Shown here piece after piece: positions 1 to 6,080 of a stretch of 7,778 bases of DNA. The stretch is from Frankiaceae bacterium (GTDB lineage: Bacteria; Actinomycetota; Actinomycetes; JAFAQI01): positions 1 to 7,778 of the forward strand of contig JAVEEH010000231.1 in NCBI GenBank assembly GCA_030840545.1. Direction: 5' to 3'. The first letter of the stretch is position 1; every line of letters starts with the position of its first letter. The notes below the pieces were generated by a model, which had not been told where the DNA came from, did not search any database, and saw only the letters and a program-made list of their open reading frames with translations. Both the position numbers and the translations under genes were made by a program.

Positions 1-228
1 GGGCCACCGGGTCCGCCGCCGGGACGGCCACCGAAGCCACCGCCGGGACCACCGGGCCGACCACCTGGGCCGGCCGGCCGGCCGGCGCCGCCACCGGGAC
101 CGCCGGGCCGCGCGGGCATCTGACCGGGACCGGGACGCAGCCCGCCGGGGCGAGGAGGCATCTGGCCTGGGCCGGGACGGCCGGGCGTGACCCCGGGTCG
201 CGGCGGCATGCCCGGACGCGGCGGCATG
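1..228 (-). repeat. Low-complexity Gly/Pro/Arg repeat region inside infB
   Basis: Residues 146-220 of IF-2 are built from short degenerate repeats. MPPRPG occurs twice in tandem at residues 146-157. A 14-residue unit reading RPGPGQMP(P/A)RPGG occurs at about 162-174 and 176-188. After that come GGRPGG-like units up to the edge. The DNA is almost pure G+C with matching repeats. Such linkers are common in actinobacterial IF-2, are probably disordered, and vary in length between strains. Confidence 0.8.
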
Positions 229-662
229 GCCGCCGGCGGCCGGTCACGGGTGGTGAAGGGGTTGTTGCCGGGTCGGGGCACGCCGGGGGTTGCCGGTCGC
301 GGGGCCAGCGACGGCGCGGCCTCTGCGGCCGGCGCCTCGGGCTCGGCCAGCCGGGGCGGCTCACTGGGCAGCAGCGTGGGCGCGGGCAGCTCGTCGGCCG
401 GTGCAGGCACGACGGCAACAGAGACGGCGTCCCCAACCGCCTTCTTGGCGGCCTTCTTCGGCGCAGCCGCCTCGGAGCCGTCTGAGCCGGCGGGCGGGGT
501 CGCCACCTTGGGGAAGGCGGCGTAGACCTTCGCGACGACCGGTGCTTCCACGGTCGAGGACGGGGTCTTGACGTATTCGCCGTTGCTGTTCAACCACTCG
601 ATGAGCTCTTTCGAGCTCTTGCCAACCTCTTTGGCGAGCGCGGATACCCGGGCCTTGGCCAC
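1..662 (-). CDS. infB: Translation initiation factor IF-2, N-terminal part (runs off the left edge)
   Basis: IF-2 is the GTPase that places initiator fMet-tRNA on the 30S subunit and promotes 50S joining. Only the first 220 residues are present; the GTPase domain lies beyond base 1. Residues 1-50 (VAKARVSALAKEVGKSSKEL onward) match the IF-2 N-terminal helical domain, including the STVEAPVV segment. Residues 51-120 are Ala/Pro/Glu-rich with a KKAAKK patch. The RPGNNPF motif at 130-136, typical of actinobacterial IF-2, is followed by a Gly/Pro/Arg-rich linker to the edge. The start is GTG at 660-662, with GAAGGAG four bases upstream. No ATG lies near the start in this frame, so an ATG-only search would miss the gene. 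It is the last visible gene of the rimP-nusA-ylxR-infB operon. Identity is very secure from context and N-terminus; the truncation is only the window edge. Confidence 0.95.
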   Translation of the reverse strand, partial: MAKARVSALAKEVGKSSKELIEWLNSNGEYVKTPSSTVEAPVVAKVYAAFPKVATPPAGSDGSEAAAPKKAAKKAVGDAVSVAVVPAPADELPAPTLLPSEPPRLAEPEAPAAEAAPSLAPRPATPGVPRPGNNPFTTRDRPPAAMPPRPGMPPRPGVTPGRPGPGQMPPRPGGLRPGPGQMPARPGGPGGGAGRPAGPGGRPGGPGGGFGGRPGGGPGG

Positions 663-666
663 TTTT

Positions 667-673
667 CTCCTTC
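667..673 (-). promoter_or_regulatory. Ribosome binding site of infB
   Basis: The minus strand reads GAAGGAG, then AAAA, then GTG. This strong Shine-Dalgarno match fixes the infB start at the GTG of 660-662. Confidence 0.75.
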
Positions 674-720
674 GGTGGCCCGCGGTCGGTAACCGCAAGC
701 CGTTGTCAGTGCACGGCGGT

Positions 721-753
721 GCTCATCGGTGCTGGCTCATCGAGCGCTCATCG
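721..753. repeat. Three direct copies of GCTCATCG (CGATGAGC on the minus strand)
   Basis: Exact 8-base copies lie at 721-728, 735-742 and 746-753, with spacers of 6 and 3 bases. They sit in the 5' leader of infB, about 60-90 bases before its start codon. Function is unknown; they could be a protein or RNA-binding site or chance. Confidence 0.5.
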
Positions 754-783
754 TCGTCGTCCGCCCCTTCGGCGATCGTTTGG

Positions 784-1080
784 CTAGCTATCGACTCGCT
801 GCGCCACATACACCCCGACGGCGGTGGCGTCCGGCGGCCGGTCGAGCCGTAAGGCCCGGCCGAACGCCCGGCGCCGCTCCGCCGAGGCGAGGCAGTCGAG
901 CTCGGGGTGCAGGTGTGCTCCCCGGCCCGGCATCTGGCCTCGCGGGTCGGGGACCAGCCGTGCGGCTGATCCGTCGACCGCGGCTGATTGCTCAGCCACC
1001 ACGATGCGCAGCAGGTCGGACTTCGCGGCACGGGACCGGCACCCCACACAGGTGCGCACCGGCTCCGCGCGCTTCGTCAC
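784..1080 (-). CDS. ylxR: YlxR (DUF448) family RNA-binding protein
   Basis: This small basic protein of 98 residues belongs to the YlxR/DUF448 family, found between nusA and infB in many bacteria. The Bacillus member has been described as a modulator of RNase P (RnpM). The family signature RTCVGCRSR is at residues 9-17 (C11 and C14), followed by LLRIV at 24-28. The conserved GRGA loop is at 52-55 (GRGAHLHP), then C63 and the basic helix RRRAFGRALRL. Length is close to the family norm of about 90. The start is GTG at 1078-1080. An in-frame TAG at 1090-1092 leaves no start codon further upstream. No Shine-Dalgarno sequence precedes it, which fits either coupling to nusA (39 bases upstream) or a leaderless transcript. 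Identity is secure; its molecular role in this organism is inferred from the family. Confidence 0.93.
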   Translation of the reverse strand: MTKRAEPVRTCVGCRSRAAKSDLLRIVVAEQSAAVDGSAARLVPDPRGQMPGRGAHLHPELDCLASAERRRAFGRALRLDRPPDATAVGVYVAQRVDS

Positions 1081-1086
1081 CGCGAG

Positions 1087-1092
1087 AGTCTA
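1087..1092 (-). promoter_or_regulatory. Candidate -10 box of a leaderless ylxR promoter
   Basis: The minus strand reads TAGACT, then CTCGCG, then the GTG start of ylxR. A TANNNT hexamer six bases before the start codon is the usual arrangement of leaderless actinobacterial genes, and ylxR has no Shine-Dalgarno sequence. No good -35 box is visible 16-18 bases upstream. TANNNT is a short motif, so chance is possible. Confidence 0.35.
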
Positions 1093-1119
1093 GCCCGGCC
1101 GCCAGGCGTAAGCGAGCGC

Positions 1120-2130
1120 TCAGCCGGCCAGCGCTCCCTCGCCCGGCTCGGTCGGCACGGCGGTGTCCGGACGGATGTCGATGCGCCAGCCGGTCAGGCG
1201 CGCGGCGAGGCGGGCGTTCTGCCCCTCCCGCCCGATGGCCAGGGAGAGCTGGAAGTCCGGTACGACGACCCGGGCGGCCTTGGCCGCCTCGTCGACGACC
1301 GTCACCGAGCTCACCTGGGCCGGTGACAGCGCGTTGCCGACGAAGGTCGCCGGGTCGGGGTCCCAGTCGATGATGTCGATCTTCTCCCCGTGCAGCTCCG
1401 TCACCACCGCCCGCACCCGCGCCCCGAGCGGCCCGATGCAGGCCCCGCGGGCACGCACGGCGGGCAGCGTGGAGCGCACCGCGATCTTCGTACGATGGCC
1501 GGCCTCGCGGGCGATCGCGCAGATCTCGACCACCCCGTCGGCGATCTCCGGGACCTCCATCGCGAACAGCTTGCGGACGAGGTTGGGATGGGTCCGGGAG
1601 AGCGTGACCTGGGCGCCGCGCAGCCCCTTGTGCACCTGCAGGACATAGCAGCGCAGCCGCTCACCGTGCACGTAGTTCTCACCGGGCACCTGCTCGGGCG
1701 GCGGCAGCACCGCCTCGACGTCACCGAGGTCGACGAAGACCGGGCCGTCCGGACGCATGCCGGCGTGGGCCTGGATGACGCCACTGACGACGTCGCCTTC
1801 CTTACCGGCCCACTCCCCGTAGGTCGTCTCCTGTTGCGCGTCACGGAGCCGGCTCATGATCACCTGCTTCGCGGTCATCGCGGCGATGCGGCCGAAGTCG
1901 CTCGGGGTGTCCTCCCACTCCCGCACGACCTCGCCGTTCTCGTCCTGCTCCTGCGCCCAGACGCGGACCTCGCCGGACTTGCGGTCGAGCTCGACCCGGG
2001 CGTGCGCGGCCGCGCCGCCGGTGTGGGTGTAGGCGGCGAGCAGCGCGCTCTCGATCGCCTCGACGACGGTGTCGAACGAGACGTCCTTCTCCCGGACCAG
2101 GCCACGGAGCGCGGTCACGTCGATGTGCAC
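1120..2130 (-). CDS. nusA: Transcription termination/antitermination factor NusA
   Basis: NusA binds RNA polymerase and nascent RNA, and controls pausing, termination and antitermination. This 336-residue protein shows the family order. The polymerase-binding N-terminal domain covers about 1-105 (REKDVSFDTVVEAIESALLAAY at 13-34). The S1 domain covers about 110-180 (GDVVSGVIQ at 112-120). KH1 covers about 185-258, with GACIGPLGARVR at 229-240 and LHGEKIDIIDW at 246-256. KH2 covers about 265-320, with the IGREGQNARLAARLTGW stretch at 299-315. It ends soon after KH2 and lacks the acidic C-terminal repeats of the E. coli protein, as is usual in actinobacteria. The start is GTG at 2128-2130, directly after the rimP TGA (2131-2133). 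GGGGAGG lies eight bases upstream inside rimP, so the two genes are probably translationally coupled. Identity is very secure. Confidence 0.97.
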   Translation of the reverse strand: MHIDVTALRGLVREKDVSFDTVVEAIESALLAAYTHTGGAAAHARVELDRKSGEVRVWAQEQDENGEVVREWEDTPSDFGRIAAMTAKQVIMSRLRDAQQETTYGEWAGKEGDVVSGVIQAHAGMRPDGPVFVDLGDVEAVLPPPEQVPGENYVHGERLRCYVLQVHKGLRGAQVTLSRTHPNLVRKLFAMEVPEIADGVVEICAIAREAGHRTKIAVRSTLPAVRARGACIGPLGARVRAVVTELHGEKIDIIDWDPDPATFVGNALSPAQVSSVTVVDEAAKAARVVVPDFQLSLAIGREGQNARLAARLTGWRIDIRPDTAVPTEPGEGALAG

Positions 2131-2598
2131 TCAGACCGCCTCCCCGCGGCTGAACTCGACCTGCACCTTGCCGGCCGCGAGTGCGTCGTAGCCGAGCCGG
2201 CGCTCGCTGCCCTCGACATCGAACGTGACGTCGTCGTCACCCGCTGCGACCACCCGGCCGGTGAGGCTGCCGCCCTCGGCCAGCGGCACCTGGACGAGGC
2301 GGCCGATCGCGCGCCGCCAGTGTCGCCGCTCGGTGAGCGGGCGGTCGACGCCGGGCGAGCTGACCTCGAGCACGTAGGGGGTGTCTCCCGCGACGGCGTC
2401 GGCGTCGAGGGCAGCCGAGATGGTGCGGGAGATCTCCGCAACCGCGTCGAGGTCGACCCCACCGTCGCGGTCGACGACCACGCGGACAACGCTGCGGCGG
2501 CCGGCGGCGGTGATCGACACGTCCTCGAGGTCATAGCCGGCCGCGGCCACGACCGGCTCGAGCGCGTCCCGGACCCGGTGCCGGGAGACAGCTGCCAT
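2131..2598 (-). CDS. rimP: Ribosome maturation factor RimP
   Basis: RimP assists late assembly of the 30S subunit. The 155-residue product has the N-terminal alpha/beta domain (VRVVVDRDGGVDLDAVAEIS at about 38-57). The family signature YVLEVSSPGVDRPLT is at 75-89, followed by HWRRAIGRLV. A C-terminal SH3-like barrel ends in KVQVEF. Two starts are possible. The GTG at 2605-2607 would add three residues but overlaps the last G of the Shine-Dalgarno sequence. The ATG at 2596-2598 lies eight bases after GGAGG (2607-2611), an ideal spacing, so I chose ATG. This is the first gene of the minus-strand operon and abuts nusA with no gap. The family assignment is very secure; the exact start is likely but not proved. 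Confidence 0.95.
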   Translation of the reverse strand: MAAVSRHRVRDALEPVVAAAGYDLEDVSITAAGRRSVVRVVVDRDGGVDLDAVAEISRTISAALDADAVAGDTPYVLEVSSPGVDRPLTERRHWRRAIGRLVQVPLAEGGSLTGRVVAAGDDDVTFDVEGSERRLGYDALAAGKVQVEFSRGEAV

Positions 2599-2606
2599 TG
2601 CTGCCA

Positions 2607-2612
2607 CCTCCC
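2607..2612 (-). promoter_or_regulatory. Ribosome binding site that decides the rimP start
   Basis: GGGAGG on the minus strand ends eight bases before the ATG at 2596-2598. It overlaps the alternative GTG at 2605-2607, which argues against that longer start. Confidence 0.7.
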
Positions 2613-2671
2613 GATGTTCTCTTGTGTCACGCCGTGCCCGTCCCAGCCTAATGACTTGTCAGACCCACAGC

Positions 2672-2699
2672 ACGCTATGGCGGGCTCAGCGTCGGACAA
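2672..2699 (-). promoter_or_regulatory. Candidate promoter for the rimP-nusA-ylxR-infB operon
   Basis: On the minus strand, TTGTCC (2694-2699) and TAGCGT (2672-2677) are separated by 16 bases. The first resembles a -35 TTGACA box; the second fits the actinobacterial -10 pattern TANNNT. Transcription would start near 2665, giving a leader of roughly 65 bases before rimP. It lies in the 122-base divergent gap (2599-2720) that must also serve the plus-strand genes. A second -10-like hexamer, TAGGCT, lies downstream but lacks a matching -35 box. This is prediction by eye. Confidence 0.35.
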
Positions 2700-2720
2700 C
2701 TCGGTGCGAGACTGCTGCAG

Positions 2721-3194
2721 ATGCGCCCGCACCCGGCCTCGGTCACCCGCCGGACTCTGCTGACAGGGGTCGCCGCGGCCGCGCTGGCTGCCTGCCGGCC
2801 CCGCCATCGGTTGGCGGCCCCACTCCCGGACCCGGACACCGCCGCGCTCACCGCGGCAGCCGAGAGCGAGCGGGTGCTGATCAGCGCCTACGACGCGCTG
2901 ACCGTCACCGCAGCCCCCGGCGCGGACACCGCGGCAACCGCGATGGCGCTGGCCGGGCACCGCGCCCACCTGATCGCGCTGGAGGCGCTGCTGGCGACAC
3001 CCACGTCGAGCCCGACCGGCCCTCCGCCGCTGGCTGCGCCGGACCAGCTCACGGCCGCCGTCAGGGCAAGCGTGGCAAAGCTCCAGAAGGCCGCGATGTC
3101 CGCCGCCGACGGGCGGAGCGCCGCGCTGCTGGCGAGCATCGCGGCCTGGCACGCGGCGTCAACGGCGGCGACCCGCCTGCGGATCGGCCCATGA
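2721..3194 (+). CDS. Tat-type exported lipoprotein, probably ferritin-like
   Basis: This 157-residue protein of unknown function begins with a twin-arginine signal (TRRTLL at residues 9-14). A hydrophobic Ala/Leu stretch follows, then the lipobox LAAC with the modified cysteine at 25. It should therefore be exported, probably folded, and anchored to the outer face of the membrane. The mature part is Ala-rich and predicted helical. It has two stretches resembling ferritin-like bundle helices: ESERVLISAYDAL at 48-60, and GHRAHLIALEAL at 79-90 with H80, H83 and E88. A third helix covers about 110-150. Small exported proteins of this kind sit beside DUF4439 genes near rimP in other actinobacteria. 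The ATG overlaps no upstream gene, has only a weak ribosome binding site, and no in-frame alternative lies nearby upstream. It ends in an ATGA overlap with the next gene. Signal type is well supported; the ferritin fold is inference. Confidence 0.78.
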   Translation: MRPHPASVTRRTLLTGVAAAALAACRPRHRLAAPLPDPDTAALTAAAESERVLISAYDALTVTAAPGADTAATAMALAGHRAHLIALEALLATPTSSPTGPPPLAAPDQLTAAVRASVAKLQKAAMSAADGRSAALLASIAAWHAASTAATRLRIGP

Positions 3195-3622
3195 CGACGG
3201 TCGCGGCGCTGCAGGCCGCGCTCGGCGTGGAGCACGAGGTGATCTACGGGTACGGCGTCGTCGGTGCCCACCTGTCCGGCCGCCTCCGCGCCCGGTGCCT
3301 GCGCCGCCTGGACGAGCATTCGGCCCGGCGCGACCAGCTGGCCCTGCTCGTGCGCAGAGCGGGAGCCATCCCGGTCGCTGCCCGGCCTGCGTATGCCTTG
3401 CCCTACCCGGTCGCAGACGTGACCTCGGCGGCCCGGCTCGCCGCCCGGCTCGAGGACGCTGTGGCCGGCGCGGCCTGGGACCTGGTCACGGCAAGCGGTC
3501 CGGCAACAGCGCCCCGGCGGCTCGGTGTCAGCACCCTCGAAGCGGCTGCGACAGCGGCCGGCGGATGGCGTGTGCTGGTCCCCGGGACCACCGATCCCGC
3601 ACTGCCGGGTCAGCCGGGCTGA
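3191..3622 (+). CDS. DUF4439 ferritin-like domain protein
   Basis: This 143-residue protein has no signal peptide and should be cytoplasmic. It matches the DUF4439 ferritin-like family known from actinobacterial rimP neighbourhoods. Features are LQAALGVEHEVIYGYGVVGA at 7-26, the HSARRD segment at 43-48, GAIPVAARPAYALPYPV at 58-74, a long helix at about 79-101, and the closing ALPGQPG. E14, H15, E42, H43 and D48 are the obvious candidate metal or structural residues; which of them bind metal cannot be told here. The substrate or partner is unknown. The start is ATG, overlapping the preceding TGA by four bases, so the two genes form one operon and may work as an exported and cytoplasmic pair. 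A longer in-frame reading from 2624 is open but overlaps the preceding lipoprotein and lacks family similarity. The 3' end overlaps the convergent HAD gene by 13 bases. Confidence 0.85.
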   Translation: MTTVAALQAALGVEHEVIYGYGVVGAHLSGRLRARCLRRLDEHSARRDQLALLVRRAGAIPVAARPAYALPYPVADVTSAARLAARLEDAVAGAAWDLVTASGPATAPRRLGVSTLEAAATAAGGWRVLVPGTTDPALPGQPG

Positions 3623-4329
3623 GTCCAGCGGTCGACGACAGCGACCAGCTCGCCCAGGTCATCGATCACCGCGTCGGGCTCGACGTCGTACGACGGCACC
3701 GCGTCGGTGCGCATCCAGACCGCGCGCATGCCGACAGCCTGGGCTCCCCAGATGTCGTCATGCGGCCGGTCGCCGACGAAGACGGCGTGCTCCGGCGCGA
3801 CCCCGACCGCGTCCAGCAGCGCGGCGAATGCGGCGGGGTGCGGCTTCACGTGCTCGAGGTCGCTCGTGTAGATCCGGGCGTCGAGCAGGTCGAGCAGCCC
3901 GTCGCGCGCGAGCCACTCCTCGTGCCGCCCCCGCGGCCAGTGGGTGTTGGACAGCAGGCCGGTGCGCAGGCCCCGCTGGCGAAGGCTACGCATGACATCC
4001 ACGGCACCGGGTCGGGCGAAGGAGGTCGGGGCCCAGCCGTCGAGGTAGGCAGCGACGGCACGTTCGTGCAACGCAGCCTCGACCGGCAGGCCGACCGCCG
4101 CACTTGCGGCGTGCAGCACTTCGCCGGTGGTCGCGCTGCGCATCGTCGTCGCGGTCCGCGCCCAGACCTCGCGCTCGGCGTCGAGGAGCGCCGCCGCGAC
4201 GTCGTCCTCGCGGTCGGGGGCGAGCACGTGCGCGGCGGCCCGCCACGCATCGAGGAGATCGACGGAGTGGAACGCCGTCAGGGTGCCACCCCAGTCGAAC
4301 AGCACCGCCTCGATCGGTGCGACCGTCAA
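3610..4329 (-). CDS. HAD-superfamily hydrolase (subfamily IA-like) lacking the second motif-I aspartate
   Basis: HAD proteins use an N-terminal aspartate nucleophile, mostly to hydrolyse phosphate esters. This 239-residue protein has a complete Rossmann-type core. Motif I is FDWGGTLT (nucleophile D12), motif II LLSNT (S127), motif III K162 in HVKPHP, and motif IV GDRPHDD (D187, with D191/D192). A helical cap occupies about 20-100. The usual DxD of phosphatases is DWG here: position 14 is glycine, so the standard acid/base aspartate is missing. Phosphonatases and haloacid dehalogenases also lack it, but I see no other reason to name either. The TTG start at 4327-4329 overlaps the proS stop (TTGA), suggesting translational coupling and one operon. 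The gene ends 13 bases inside the convergent DUF4439 gene. The superfamily is certain; the substrate is unknown. Confidence 0.88.
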   Translation of the reverse strand: MTVAPIEAVLFDWGGTLTAFHSVDLLDAWRAAAHVLAPDREDDVAAALLDAEREVWARTATTMRSATTGEVLHAASAAVGLPVEAALHERAVAAYLDGWAPTSFARPGAVDVMRSLRQRGLRTGLLSNTHWPRGRHEEWLARDGLLDLLDARIYTSDLEHVKPHPAAFAALLDAVGVAPEHAVFVGDRPHDDIWGAQAVGMRAVWMRTDAVPSYDVEPDAVIDDLGELVAVVDRWTQPG

Positions 4330-6074
4330 GACAGCTCGGCGACGACCGCGTCGAGCGCGACGTTGCGTCGCTCGCCACTGCGCCGGTCCTTCACCTCGAC
4401 CTCACCCTGCGCGAGTGCCTTGCCGACGACAACGATCGTTGGCATGCCGAGCAGGTCGGCGTCAGCGAACTTCTCCCCCGCCGACGCGTTGCGGTCGTCG
4501 AGCAGCACCCGCCGCCCGGCCGCATCCAGCTCAGCAGCGAGTGCCTCCGCGGCCGTGAGCTGCTCGTCGCCTTTGCCGACCGGCACGACGTGGACGTCGT
4601 ACGGCGCCACGGACGACGGCCAGACCAGCCCCCGATCGTCGTGCGTCTGCTCGGCGATAGCAGCAACGGCCCGGGAGACTCCGATGCCGTAGGAGCCCAT
4701 CGTGATGCGGATGGCCTCGCCGTCAGGACCCTGCGCGTCGAGCCCGAAGGTGTCGGCGTACTTGCGGCCCAGCTGGAAGATGTGGCCGATCTCGATCCCG
4801 CGCGCGATCATCAGCTCGCCGCCGCAACGCGCGCAGCGGTCGCCGTCCCGGATCTCCACCGCTCCGATCTCACCGACGGGTTCGAAGTCACGACCCCGCA
4901 CGACGAAAGCCGCGTGCTTGTCCTCGGTGTTGGCACCGGTCACCCATGCACTGCCCGGCACCACGAGCGGGTCGACGAGGTAACGCACACCGATCTCGGC
5001 GAGGAGCTGCGGACCGATGTAGCCGCGCACCAGCCGGGGCTCCTTCGCGAGGTCGTCGCCATCGGCCTGCGCGACCTCGACCGGCTCGAGCTGGCCGGCG
5101 ATGCGCTTGAGGTCGACCTCGCGGTCACCGGGTACGCCGATGACGAGCAGCTCCCAGTCGGTCGCGCCAGGTCGCCGCGTCTTGAGCACGACGTTCTTCA
5201 AGGTGTCGCCGCCGGTGAAAGTCCCGCCCCCGGACCTGGCGAGCGAGCCCATCGTGTTGAGCTTGGCGACGAGAGTCTCGATCGTTGGCGTTCCGGGGGT
5301 GTCGAGCACCTGCAGCGCGGGATGCGACGAGGGGTCCTGCTTGGCCGGGACGGCGATCTCGACGGCTTCGGTGTTGGCGGTGTAGTCGCACGAGGTGCAC
5401 TGCACGAACGTGTCCTCGCCGTTGGCGGCCGGGGCGAGGAACTCCTCGCTCGCGGATCCGCCCATCGCGCCCGAGACGGCGAACGCGATGCGGTAGTCGA
5501 GCCCGAGCCGGTCGAAGGTCCGCTGGTAGGCGCCGCGATGGGCGTCGTACGACGCTTGCAGCCCGGCGTCGTCGAGGTCGAAGGAGTAGGAGTCCTTCAT
5601 GACGAACTCGCGCCCCCGCAGGAGGCCGGCGCGCGGGCGCGCCTCGTCGCGATACTTGGTCTGGATCTGGAAGAGCGTGGTCGGGAAGTCGCGGTAGGAC
5701 GACAGCTCACTTTTCACGAGCATGGTGAAGAGCTCCTCGTGTGTCGGCCCGAGGAGGTAGTCCGATCCCTTGCGGTCGTGCAGCCGAAACAGCGTGTCGC
5801 CGTACTCGGTCCACCGGCCACTCGCCTCGTAGATCTCGCGCGGGAGAAGGGCGGGGAACAGCACCTCCTGCGCGCCGATGCGCTCCATCTCTTCGCGGAC
5901 GATCTGAGCGACGATGTCGAGGATTCGCTTGCCGAGCGGCAACCAGGTGTAGATGCCGGGCGCCGTACGCCGGATGTAGCCGGCGCGAACGAGCAGCCGG
6001 TGCGACGGCACCTCGGCGTCTGCCGGGTCGTCGCGCAACGTGCGAAGAAACAGCTGCGACATCCTCGTGATCAC
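4326..6074 (-). CDS. proS: Prolyl-tRNA synthetase, bacterial type with editing domain
   Basis: This class II synthetase charges tRNA-Pro with proline in the cytoplasm. The 582-residue protein is full length. The N-terminal catalytic part has PADAEVPSHRLLVRAGYIRR at about 17-36, IGAQEVLFPALLP (66-78) and GPTHEE (109-114). Motif 2 contains YRDEARPRAGLLRGREFVMKD (141-161). A YbaK-like editing insertion, expected to clear mischarged Ala-tRNA-Pro, spans about 225-400. It is flanked by CTSC (C226, C229) and CARC (C414, C417), which could bind zinc. Motif 3 is SYGIGVSRAVAAI at 461-473, followed by the anticodon-binding domain (YDVHVVPVG at 492-500). I chose the GTG start at 6072-6074 because relatives carry a few residues before MSxL; an ATG at 6060-6062 is the alternative. 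No Shine-Dalgarno sequence precedes the GTG. HAD follows in the same operon. Confidence 0.97.
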   Translation of the reverse strand: MITRMSQLFLRTLRDDPADAEVPSHRLLVRAGYIRRTAPGIYTWLPLGKRILDIVAQIVREEMERIGAQEVLFPALLPREIYEASGRWTEYGDTLFRLHDRKGSDYLLGPTHEELFTMLVKSELSSYRDFPTTLFQIQTKYRDEARPRAGLLRGREFVMKDSYSFDLDDAGLQASYDAHRGAYQRTFDRLGLDYRIAFAVSGAMGGSASEEFLAPAANGEDTFVQCTSCDYTANTEAVEIAVPAKQDPSSHPALQVLDTPGTPTIETLVAKLNTMGSLARSGGGTFTGGDTLKNVVLKTRRPGATDWELLVIGVPGDREVDLKRIAGQLEPVEVAQADGDDLAKEPRLVRGYIGPQLLAEIGVRYLVDPLVVPGSAWVTGANTEDKHAAFVVRGRDFEPVGEIGAVEIRDGDRCARCGGELMIARGIEIGHIFQLGRKYADTFGLDAQGPDGEAIRITMGSYGIGVSRAVAAIAEQTHDDRGLVWPSSVAPYDVHVVPVGKGDEQLTAAEALAAELDAAGRRVLLDDRNASAGEKFADADLLGMPTIVVVGKALAQGEVEVKDRRSGERRNVALDAVVAELS

Positions 6075-6080
6075 GACGAC

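Larger units (their letters stand above)
663..783 (-). other. Intergenic region between ylxR and infB
   Basis: This 121-base spacer is long for this operon. On the minus strand it holds three copies of CGATGAGC, a small hairpin at 682-696 (stem GCGGT/ACCGC, five-base loop), and the infB ribosome binding site. No U-tract follows the hairpin, so it does not look like a terminator. I found no convincing -35/-10 pair. Transcription probably reads through from ylxR into infB. Confidence 0.5.

Noticed and set aside
187..525. Plus-strand Gly/Ala-rich frame and related short frames opposite infB
   Set aside because: They are shadows of the low-complexity IF-2 linker, which is read on the minus strand from a GTG start.
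682..696. Small hairpin before infB as a terminator or attenuator
   Set aside because: The stem is only five base pairs, no U-tract follows, and a ribosome binding site comes directly after it.
1390..2763. Long plus-strand open frame (457 codons) opposite nusA and rimP
   Set aside because: It is the antisense shadow of two clearly conserved genes. Its translation is a low-complexity mix typical of GC-rich opposite frames.
2624..3190. In-frame upstream extension of the DUF4439 gene
   Set aside because: The extension overlaps the whole lipoprotein gene in another frame. Its translation is Arg/Gly/Pro-rich, and DUF4439 similarity begins only at the ATG of 3191.
3295..4692. Plus-strand open frame (465 codons) across the DUF4439 end, HAD and proS
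   Set aside because: It is opposite HAD and proS, out of frame with DUF4439, and has no family resemblance.
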